Shown here: piece after piece, positions 6,267 to 12,032 of the stretch
How the letters are laid out: each line of letters starts with the position of its first letter
Numbering within the stretch: the first letter of the stretch is position 1
Assembly (NCBI GenBank): GCA_031261865.1
Contig: JAISIV010000061.1
Coordinates: forward strand, 1 to 17,149
DNA: 17,149 nucleotides
Source: Lactobacillaceae bacterium
Lineage (GTDB): Bacteria > Bacillota > Bacilli > Lactobacillales > Lactobacillaceae
Reading direction: 5' to 3'
Program-made: the position numbers and the translations under genes
The notes under the pieces: generated by a model
The model's database searches: none
What the model was told of the DNA's origin: nothing
The model's input: the letters and a program-made list of their open reading frames with translations, nothing else

Positions 6267-7631
6267 ATGACAAAAGAGATAAAAATCGCACTGTTAATGG
6301 CATCCAGTTTATTCATGGATGTTTTAGATGGAACAATCGTTACATCGGCCTTGCCAAAAATGTCCCAAGCTTTCAACACTAGTGCTGCAACAATTAGTTT
6401 GCTCGTTAGCGTTTATATGATTTCGGTCGCTGTTTTCATTCCACTAAGCGGATGGCTTGCCCTCAGATTTGGTAAAAAGAATATTTGGCTTTTTGCGGTT
6501 GTTTTGTTCACACTCAGTTCTTTAGCAAGTGCTTTGTCGGTAAATTTCAGCATGCTCTTATCAATGCGCTTGCTGCAAGGAATCGCTGGGTCAATGATGA
6601 CGCCAACTGCTCGGCTAATCGTTCTAGAAAAAACACCAAATGATCAGATGCTCAGGATGATTAGCTATCTTGTGTGGCCCGCGCTTGTCGCCCCTGCATT
6701 GGCCCCAGTAGTAGGAGGGTTTCTCGTAACTTACATGAGTTGGCACTGGATTTTTCTGATCAATGTACCGATTGGAATTGTCGCCAGTTTAATTGGTCTT
6801 CACTTAATTCCTCGAGATACCGAAGTTGAAAAACGTAAATTCGACGTAACTGGTTTTCTCGAATTAGGTTTTGGATCAGCTTTTGTTTTAGCTGGATTTG
6901 AATTAATCTCGCGTGGACAATCCGCGGCCAATTTAGGAATCACTTTATTGTTAATTGGCGTCCTGCTAATTTTAATTACATATGTCCACCTAAAAAAATC
7001 ATCCAATCCACTTTTTTCAATTTCGGCCTTAACGATAAAGACATTCAGAATCAGTCAGACTGGTGGAACCCTTTTTAATATCACTGTTGCTGGATTACCT
7101 TACGTTTTGACCATTTTATTGCAAACCATTTTTGGATGGTCGGCCGCTAAAACCGGTTGGTATATCATGTTTATTTTTATCGGCAACATTGGAATCAAGC
7201 CTTTTACAAATCCAATTATTCGAAAATTAGGTTTCAAAGGCGCATTAATAAGTAGTCTTGGTTCGTTGATTTTGTCAGCGGTGGGACTTTCTTTTATCAA
7301 CAAAGAGACACCCGCGATGATCATCATGTTCTTGGCTTTGATTTCCGGTGCGGGACGATCTTTAACTTTCACAGCTTATAACGGGCTTCAATTTACAGAG
7401 ATTCCGCCAACTGATAGGAATTCCGCAAATACTTTAACTGCCGTAACCCAAAGCATGGGCCAGGGACTAGGGATTTCTTTGATGACAGTTTTGATTCAAT
7501 TATTTGCACTATCGCTCGGTACTATCAAGGCCTATTCACTTGGTTTTATAATTCTTGCTCTCTTTTCTGTTGTCCCATTAATTGAAGTCCTCGCACTCCC
7601 TAAAAATGCTGGTCAAGAAGCTATTGAGTAA
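6267..7631 (+). CDS. MFS drug:proton antiporter of the DHA2 (EmrB/QacA) type
   Basis: A 454-residue major facilitator superfamily protein, hydrophobic throughout, of a length compatible with the 14-helix DHA2 family of proton-driven exporters. Family motifs are visible: LDGTIVTSALP (20-30) in helix 1, motif A GWLALRFGKK (62-71) in the loop after helix 2, and motif C APALAPVVGGFL (142-153) in helix 5, typical of antiporters. The substrate cannot be told from sequence; multidrug or metabolite export is the usual guess. The SD is weak (AAAGAG 4 nt before ATG). A TACAAT at 6246-6251 may be its -10. No neighbouring regulator gene is present. The next gene follows after 57 nt in the same direction. 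Confidence 0.9.
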   Translation: MTKEIKIALLMASSLFMDVLDGTIVTSALPKMSQAFNTSAATISLLVSVYMISVAVFIPLSGWLALRFGKKNIWLFAVVLFTLSSLASALSVNFSMLLSMRLLQGIAGSMMTPTARLIVLEKTPNDQMLRMISYLVWPALVAPALAPVVGGFLVTYMSWHWIFLINVPIGIVASLIGLHLIPRDTEVEKRKFDVTGFLELGFGSAFVLAGFELISRGQSAANLGITLLLIGVLLILITYVHLKKSSNPLFSISALTIKTFRISQTGGTLFNITVAGLPYVLTILLQTIFGWSAAKTGWYIMFIFIGNIGIKPFTNPIIRKLGFKGALISSLGSLILSAVGLSFINKETPAMIIMFLALISGAGRSLTFTAYNGLQFTEIPPTDRNSANTLTAVTQSMGQGLGISLMTVLIQLFALSLGTIKAYSLGFIILALFSVVPLIEVLALPKNAGQEAIE

Positions 7632-7688
7632 ATTAGACTGTTAAAAATCAAAGTTTATTCATTCTTTTAGATTAGTCTAGTAGCAACT

Positions 7689-8186
7689 ATGAGTAAATTT
7701 CTAAAAAAATTCGTCTCTCCAATTGTCTATGGTGGGCTTGATGGAATAATTACAACTTTCGCAGTGGTCGCCGGGTCTGTCGGTGGCGATGTGACAATTC
7801 TGACCATCATAATTTTAGGTTTTTCAAATCTTCTAGCAGATGGATTTTCAATGGCAGCTGGTGCATACTTGTCGGATACTTCGGATGAAGATGAAACTAG
7901 AAAAAAGGCTTTTGCAGATGGATTAGCCACTTTTGTTTCTTTTAATGTATTTGGTTTAATCCCCTTGGTGGCATATTTGTTGACACACGCTTATTTTCAA
8001 AATCCAACAATTGCTTTCCCGATTTCATTTGTTATTGTTGGAATTTCTTTAATTATTTTAGGGACCGTAAAAGCTCAATTGTCTGGGCAAAAAATGCATG
8101 TTGAGGTTATTAGAACATTGGCTGTTGGGTATGTGGCGGCGATTGTTGCGTTTGGTGTTGGATTCTTGCTGAATTACGTTCTTTAA
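7689..8186 (+). CDS. VIT/CCC1-family metal ion transporter (short form)
   Basis: The 165-residue product resembles the membrane part of VIT1/CCC1 transporters, which move Fe(II) or Mn(II) across membranes in exchange for protons. The first-helix motif GGLDGIITTFAVVAG (15-29) and the helix-2 motif NLLADGFSMAAGAYLS (47-62) are both present. A short acidic cytosolic segment (DTSDEDETRKK, 63-73) stands where plant VIT proteins carry a larger metal-binding domain, and three further hydrophobic segments follow. Direction of transport in bacteria is uncertain; detoxification or metal homeostasis is plausible. The ATG is the first start after an in-frame TAG at 7668-7670, yet no SD is visible in front of it. 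Confidence 0.87.
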   Translation: MSKFLKKFVSPIVYGGLDGIITTFAVVAGSVGGDVTILTIIILGFSNLLADGFSMAAGAYLSDTSDEDETRKKAFADGLATFVSFNVFGLIPLVAYLLTHAYFQNPTIAFPISFVIVGISLIILGTVKAQLSGQKMHVEVIRTLAVGYVAAIVAFGVGFLLNYVL

Positions 8187-8231
8187 TTGAAAAAAGGCGT
8201 TTCAATGTGTCGTTTTACTTCATATTTTTCG

Positions 8232-8257
8232 TATAAAGAGATGTATGGAAAAGGAGG
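8232..8257 (+). promoter_or_regulatory. Putative -10 and strong SD of the toxin-antitoxin operon
   Basis: TATAAA (8232-8237) may be a -10 box; no good -35 is visible. AGGAGG (8252-8257) is a full Shine-Dalgarno 8 nt before the ATG at 8266 and decides the start chosen for the antitoxin. An AT-only inverted repeat (TATATAT 8261-8267, ATATATA 8273-8279) covers that start codon. Confidence 0.5.
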
Positions 8258-8265
8258 TAATATAT

Positions 8266-8532
8266 ATGTTAGATATATATGAAAGAGGCACAACAATGGA
8301 ATCCGTAAAAATTAGAAAAGTTGGTTCATCAAATGTTTTAACTGTCCCCAGCTCGATCAATCCCAAAAGTACAGAATTTTATGTTTTCGAGGGTGAGGAC
8401 GGAGGAATTGTCTATTTACCTAAACGTAAAAACCCATTTGAAGATCAAAAATGGGCAGATGAGCATGAAAATGCATTGGGTGATGATGATTTTATCCAAT
8501 TCAACCCTTTGAAAGACGAGTGGACAGAATGA
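8266..8532 (+). CDS. mazE: MazE/PemI-like antitoxin (AbrB-type N-terminus)
   Basis: Predicted antitoxin that binds and neutralises the downstream MazF-type RNase and represses its own operon. The conserved AbrB/MazE-like strand segment is ESVKIRKVGSSNVLTVPS, followed by a very acidic C-terminal half (DEHENALGDDD... and DEWTE) of the kind that wraps around the toxin. From the ATG at 8266 the product has 88 residues. That start is preferred for its perfect AGGAGG. An internal ATG at 8296 (78 residues, preceded by AAAGAGG) matches the usual family N-terminus better and cannot be excluded; an ATG at 8245 lies upstream of the SD. It overlaps the toxin start as ATGA. Confidence 0.8.
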   Translation: MLDIYERGTTMESVKIRKVGSSNVLTVPSSINPKSTEFYVFEGEDGGIVYLPKRKNPFEDQKWADEHENALGDDDFIQFNPLKDEWTE

Positions 8533-8882
8533 TGGCCAAATATTTGCCGAAACGACAAGAGATAGTTTGGGTTGATTTTCATCCATCATCTGATAATGAA
8601 TTATCAGGCAGACATCCTGCGGTAGTACTGAGTAATGAAAAATTTTCCAAGGTAACTGGTCTTACAGTAGTGTTACCAATCACTCATGCTCGAAACAACA
8701 GATTAAATGATTTATTTATTCCGTTAACTAAAATAAATAGAATTAATGGTTATATTAACCCGCTTCAGATAAGCACATTAAGCATCCGTGGAAGAAAAGT
8801 TGAACCTACGGGCGAGATGGTTTCTAATTATGATTATGCTCGTGCGACTTATCGATTGAACCAAATTATTCAGCTTTATTGA
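8529..8882 (+). CDS. mazF: MazF/PemK-family mRNA interferase toxin
   Basis: Predicted sequence-specific endoribonuclease that cuts mRNA when its antitoxin is lost. The 117-residue product has the family pattern: KRQEIVWVDFHPS near the N-terminus, a PAVVLS strand, then TGLTVVLPIT, whose Thr52 matches the conserved catalytic-site threonine. The usual Arg-Pro of this family reads Arg28-His29-Pro30, so the arginine is one residue early. Translation would start at the ATG overlapping the antitoxin stop (ATGA); a second ATG at 8532 or a GTG at 8520 are alternatives. The stop codon lies 1 nt from the 3' end of a convergent tRNA-Arg gene, and there is no terminator between them. Confidence 0.87.
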   Translation: MMAKYLPKRQEIVWVDFHPSSDNELSGRHPAVVLSNEKFSKVTGLTVVLPITHARNNRLNDLFIPLTKINRINGYINPLQISTLSIRGRKVEPTGEMVSNYDYARATYRLNQIIQLY

Positions 8883-8883
8883 A

Positions 8884-8955
8884 TGCGCATGCACGGAGTC
8901 GAACCGTGATCTCAAGAACCGGAATCTTACGTGATATCCATTACACTACACGCGC
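8884..8955 (-). tRNA. tRNA-Arg (anticodon CCG)
   Basis: Read on the reverse strand: acceptor GCGCGTG/CATGCGC with discriminator A, D arm with AATGGATATCAC, anticodon stem TAAGA/TCTTG (one T-G wobble) with loop TTCCGGT and anticodon CCG (reads CGG), and T stem CACGG/CCGTG around TTCGACT. Length is 72 nt; CCA is not encoded. A TATAAT lies on the reverse strand at 8986-8991. Confidence 0.93.
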
Positions 8956-8985
8956 TTAAATTGGCGAATTAAAGCCAATAAAAAT

Positions 8986-8991
8986 ATTATA
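8986..8991 (-). promoter_or_regulatory. -10 element of the tRNA-Arg gene
   Basis: A perfect TATAAT on the reverse strand, 30 bases upstream of the mature tRNA 5' end. No strong -35 is seen. An inverted repeat, ATTGGC/GCCAAT (8960-8965 with 8974-8979), lies between the -10 and the tRNA. Confidence 0.5.
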
Positions 8992-9038
8992 AACAACCTT
9001 TTTGCACAGTTTTCATGCCTGGAAGGAACCGCTTTCAG

Positions 9039-9047
9039 TGCTATAAT
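9039..9047 (+). promoter_or_regulatory. Extended -10 promoter of gap
   Basis: TGCTATAAT is a perfect extended -10. The region 17 bases upstream (around 9019-9024) has no clear -35, as often found with extended -10 promoters. The inferred start near 9054 leaves a leader of about 35 nt. Confidence 0.75.
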
Positions 9048-9088
9048 TATTGGTGGACAATATCCAAATAACCCTAGGAGATTTTAAT

Positions 9089-10117
9089 ATGACTGTTAAA
9101 GTTGGAATTAACGGATTCGGACGTATTGGTCGCTTGGCCTTCCGTCGTATCCTTGAGTTAAACGAACAAGCAGGAAACATTGAAGTTGTTGCAATCAACG
9201 ATTTGACTTCACCAGAAATGTTGGCTTACTTGCTCAAGTATGATTCTAATCACGGAAACCTCAAAGCTGATGTTTCTTCTGATGAAACTGGAATCATCGT
9301 TAACGGAAAGCACTACACTGTTTACGCAGAACGTAATGCAGCTGATCTTAAGTGGGTAGAAAATGATGGTGTTGAATTCGTTCTTGAAGCAACTGGATTC
9401 TATACTTCATTTGAAAAGTCTCAAGCACACCTTGATGCTGGTGCTAAGAAGGTTCTTATCTCTGCACCTGCTGGAAACATCCCTACAATCGTTTACGGTG
9501 TTAACCATGACACTTTGACTGCAAACGATAACATCGTTTCTGCTGGTAGTTGCACGACTCAATCACTCGCCCCAATGGCAAACGTTCTTGAAAAAGAATT
9601 TGGTATGAAGACTGGTTTGATGTTGACTGTTCACGCTTACACTGCTTCTCAAAGCTTGCAAGATGGACCAAAGTCATCAAACTTTGCAAAGCGTCAAGCA
9701 AACCGCGATGCTGCTAACAACTCATTGCCACACTCTTCAGGTGCTGCCAAGGCTATCGGTCTTGTTATCCCTGAACTTGATGGTAAGTTGACTGGTTCAG
9801 CTATCCGTGTTCCTGTTGCTGATGGTTCTGTTACTGAATTGACTGCAGTTCTTAAAAAGGACGTTACTGTTGATGAAGTTAACGCTGCAATGAAGAAGTA
9901 CGAATCTGATTCATTCGGATACAACGGTGATGGATTGGTTTCTTCTGATATTATCGGAGACACCCACGGTACTGTGTTTGACCCAACTCAAACTGAAATT
10001 ACTGAAGGTGACGGACAACAACTTGTTAAGGTTGCTGCTTGGTACGATAATGAATACGGTTTCACTTCAAACATGATCCGTACTCTTCTTCACTTTGCTG
10101 AATTAGAAAGCAAGTAA
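9089..10117 (+). CDS. gap: Glyceraldehyde-3-phosphate dehydrogenase, type I
   Basis: This enzyme oxidises glyceraldehyde-3-phosphate to 1,3-bisphosphoglycerate with NAD+ in glycolysis. The 342-residue product has the N-terminal dinucleotide fold INGFGRIGR (7-15), the catalytic Cys155 in AGSCTTQSL and the catalytic His182 in TVHAYTAS. The residue after CTT is normally Asn and here is Gln158. I chose the ATG at 9089 because TAGGAG (9075-9080) lies 8 nt before it and the N-terminus MTVKVGINGFG is typical; a TTG 39 nt upstream gives no family-like extension and sits on the promoter. It is a single gene between an extended -10 promoter and a terminator. Codon bias is as strong as in fusA, so high expression is expected. 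Confidence 0.97.
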   Translation: MTVKVGINGFGRIGRLAFRRILELNEQAGNIEVVAINDLTSPEMLAYLLKYDSNHGNLKADVSSDETGIIVNGKHYTVYAERNAADLKWVENDGVEFVLEATGFYTSFEKSQAHLDAGAKKVLISAPAGNIPTIVYGVNHDTLTANDNIVSAGSCTTQSLAPMANVLEKEFGMKTGLMLTVHAYTASQSLQDGPKSSNFAKRQANRDAANNSLPHSSGAAKAIGLVIPELDGKLTGSAIRVPVADGSVTELTAVLKKDVTVDEVNAAMKKYESDSFGYNGDGLVSSDIIGDTHGTVFDPTQTEITEGDGQQLVKVAAWYDNEYGFTSNMIRTLLHFAELESK

Positions 10118-10135
10118 TCAATTAAATTAAACTTA

Positions 10136-10167
10136 AACCTGATCAATTAAAACTGGTCAGGTTTTTT
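10136..10167 (+). terminator. Terminator after gap
   Basis: A 10-bp stem with one wobble (10136-10145 with 10154-10163) is followed by a T-run to 10167. Confidence 0.92.
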
Positions 10168-10268
10168 GTTGTCTAATAATTCAATATTCATTTTTTTCAA
10201 TCCCACACAACTTAGGCTCGTATTCTTACAAGCTTCAAAAATTCTTTTTAATTGTTCGTGCTTTCTAC

Positions 10269-10277
10269 TGATACGAT
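10269..10277 (+). promoter_or_regulatory. Possible extended -10 of the flavoenzyme gene
   Basis: TGATACGAT matches an extended -10 pattern (TG, one base, TACGAT). A start near 10284 would leave a short leader carrying the GGAGG SD at 10294-10298. No good -35 at 17 bases. Confidence 0.45.
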
Positions 10278-10304
10278 TTAGGCAATCAACTATGGAGGCT
10301 ATAT

Positions 10305-11645
10305 ATGGCAAATAATAATTATGATTATGATGTGCTTTACATCGGTAGCGGGCACGGAACTTTCGATGGTGCAATTCCGTTAGGTGCGACTGGTAAGAAA
10401 GTTGGCGTTATTGAACGTGATTTAGTAGGTGGCACTTGTCCCAATCGGGGCTGCAATGCCAAAATCGTCTTAGATTCTCCCGTGGCTTTACAACGGCACA
10501 TGGAGGAAGTACATGGAATCGTAAACGGAGATACATTAATCGATTGGCGTGCGAACCAAATGCATAAGCATGATGTAATCGACGGTTTACCTGTCTTGAT
10601 TCAAGGATTATTAGATTCAACTGGAGTCGACGTATTATTCGGAAGTGGTCAACTTAAAGATGAACATACAGTTCTCGTTTCAGGTGTGAAAAAAACTGCC
10701 GAAAATATCGTGATTGCAACTGGTTTGCGTCCGCATAGAATTGACGTTCCAGGAACTGAATTGGCACATGATTCAGAAGAATTTTTGAACCTCGAGGAAA
10801 TGCCTAAAAGAATGACAATTATTGGTGCTGGATATATTGCTATGGAATTTGCAACCATGGCAAACCAAGCTGGATCTGAAGTTACAGTTATTTTGAGAGG
10901 TGGTAAAGCATTACGTTCATTCCATCAACCATTTGTACAGACGATTGTTGAAGACTTAGAAAGGCGCGGTGTAACTTTCGTCAAAGACACCCAAGTTACT
11001 GCGTTAGAAACTACTGATGACGGGATTAGGGTTCTCGGAAATAATAATTTTGAAGTTTTGTCTGATTGGGTATTAGATGCCACTGGCCGAATTCCTAATG
11101 TTGAAAATATCGGATTAGAAGAAGTCGGCATACGATTCGACGCAAATGGAATCCAAGTAAATGATAATTTGCAGACAAATGTGCCAAATATTTATGCATC
11201 CGGTGATGTTATTGATAAAAAAGAACCGAAATTAACACCAACAGCCGTCTTTGAATCGATGTATCTCATGCACAAATTCGCTGGTGTTGATAATTCCTCT
11301 ATTGATTATCCCGCCATTCCATCGGTAGTATTTACAACTCCTCGAATTGCTAAAATCGGTGTTTCTGTGGAAACTGCCGAAGCGAATCCTGAATTGTATT
11401 CAATAAAGCGTAACCACATCCCGGATGGTTGGTTTAGACAAGTAGAAAAAGAAAAGTTAGGAGATAATGCGCTGATTTTCGATAAACAACAACATCTTGT
11501 TGGTGCAACCGAAATGAGTAATCATGCTGAAGACGTAATCAACACTTTAGTTCCAGCGATTCAATTAAAATTAAACCCCGAACAAATTGAAAAAATGGTC
11601 TACTTATTCCCAACGATTGCTCATTCAGCTTGGGGCCAGCTCTAA
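10305..11645 (+). CDS. Glutathione-reductase-like FAD/NAD(P) disulfide oxidoreductase, atypical C-terminus
   Basis: A 446-residue flavoprotein of the class I pyridine nucleotide-disulfide oxidoreductase family (glutathione reductase, dihydrolipoamide dehydrogenase, mercuric reductase). Visible are an N-terminal FAD fold (IGSGHGTF, 13-20) and the redox pair Cys45/Cys50 in GTCPNRGCNAK. A second nucleotide fold, IIGAGYIAMEF, is followed by an Arg-bearing ILRGGKALRSF that favours NADPH, and ASGDV marks the second FAD contact. The dimerisation domain is complete in length, but the catalytic HPTxxE motif reads FPTIAH (435-440), so the proton-relay His and Glu are Phe and His. The substrate is unknown. 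GGAGG lies 6 nt before the start. The gene stands alone. No lipoamide dehydrogenase complex genes are nearby. Confidence 0.85.
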   Translation: MANNNYDYDVLYIGSGHGTFDGAIPLGATGKKVGVIERDLVGGTCPNRGCNAKIVLDSPVALQRHMEEVHGIVNGDTLIDWRANQMHKHDVIDGLPVLIQGLLDSTGVDVLFGSGQLKDEHTVLVSGVKKTAENIVIATGLRPHRIDVPGTELAHDSEEFLNLEEMPKRMTIIGAGYIAMEFATMANQAGSEVTVILRGGKALRSFHQPFVQTIVEDLERRGVTFVKDTQVTALETTDDGIRVLGNNNFEVLSDWVLDATGRIPNVENIGLEEVGIRFDANGIQVNDNLQTNVPNIYASGDVIDKKEPKLTPTAVFESMYLMHKFAGVDNSSIDYPAIPSVVFTTPRIAKIGVSVETAEANPELYSIKRNHIPDGWFRQVEKEKLGDNALIFDKQQHLVGATEMSNHAEDVINTLVPAIQLKLNPEQIEKMVYLFPTIAHSAWGQL

Positions 11646-11688
11646 AAAGGTCTTGGTTTTGTCACAATCAGTCGGTAATCCAATTGAA

Positions 11689-11730
11689 AAGCGGGGGCTA
11701 AGAGCGTGAAGAGCGAACAAGACACGCAGT
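11689..11730. repeat. GC-rich island upstream of secG
   Basis: A short GC-rich stretch between the flavoenzyme stop and the secG -10. AAGCGGGGGCTAAGAGCG (11689-11706) closely matches 17096-17112 before alsS. The following GAGCGAACAAGACACG is built of similar AGAGCG-type units. No hairpin with a T-run is present, so it is not a normal terminator. Confidence 0.35.
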
Positions 11731-11746
11731 AAATCCTTTTTGTCTG

Positions 11747-11752
11747 TATACT
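11747..11752 (+). promoter_or_regulatory. -10 element TATACT just before secG
   Basis: TATACT ends 7 nt before the secG ATG, so transcription should begin at or next to the start codon. No SD and no good -35 are visible. The bases preceding it (about 11689-11730) are a GC-rich island. Confidence 0.5.
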
Positions 11753-11759
11753 ATTATTT

Positions 11760-11996
11760 ATGGAAAGTTTAGTTTTGACACTCCTTTTTGTTATCGGAGT
11801 TATCTTAGTGATTGCAATTATGATGCAACCAAGTAAACAACAAGATGCTCTTAGCTCATTGAGTGGTGGTGGCGGAGAATTGTTCGCTCAACAAAAGTCG
11901 CGTGGATTTGAAGTAATCATTCGTCGATTCACCGCAGTTACTGGAATTATTTGGATGCTGTTAGCATTATTGCTAATGTATCTTACAAATCACTAA
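11760..11996 (+). CDS. secG: Protein translocase subunit SecG
   Basis: SecG is the small non-essential subunit of the SecYEG channel that stimulates SecA-driven protein export across the cytoplasmic membrane. The 78-residue product has the family layout: a first helix (about 3-20), the conserved MMQPSKQQDALSSLSGGGGE loop (21-40), then a second helix (about 57-75). The ATG is the first possible start: an in-frame TAA lies at 11730-11732 and no start codon intervenes. There is no SD, and the -10 box sits immediately upstream. A hairpin with a T-run follows the gene, and then rnr; the order secG-rnr-smpB is a known conserved cluster in Lactobacillales and Bacilli. Confidence 0.95.
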   Translation: MESLVLTLLFVIGVILVIAIMMQPSKQQDALSSLSGGGGELFAQQKSRGFEVIIRRFTAVTGIIWMLLALLLMYLTNH

Positions 11997-12000
11997 GGTT

Positions 12001-12021
12001 AAGCGCATTAAGCGCTTTTTT
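12001..12021 (+). terminator. Hairpin terminator between secG and rnr
   Basis: AAGCGC (12001-12006) pairs with GCGCTT (12012-12017), loop ATTAA, with a T-run to about 12020. Stem is short (6 bp), so termination may be partial. A TATTAT overlaps its end (12021-12026) and could serve as the -10 of rnr. Confidence 0.7.
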
Positions 12022-12032
12022 ATTATTTATAA

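Noticed and set aside
8187..8230. Terminator behind the VIT-type gene (TTGAAA/TTTCAA)
   Set aside because: The stem is only 6 AT-rich pairs and no T-run follows at once, so it was not listed as a terminator.
8884..9088. An integrase or att duplication next to tRNA-Arg
   Set aside because: No integrase reading frame and no second copy of the tRNA 3' end could be found by eye in the window.
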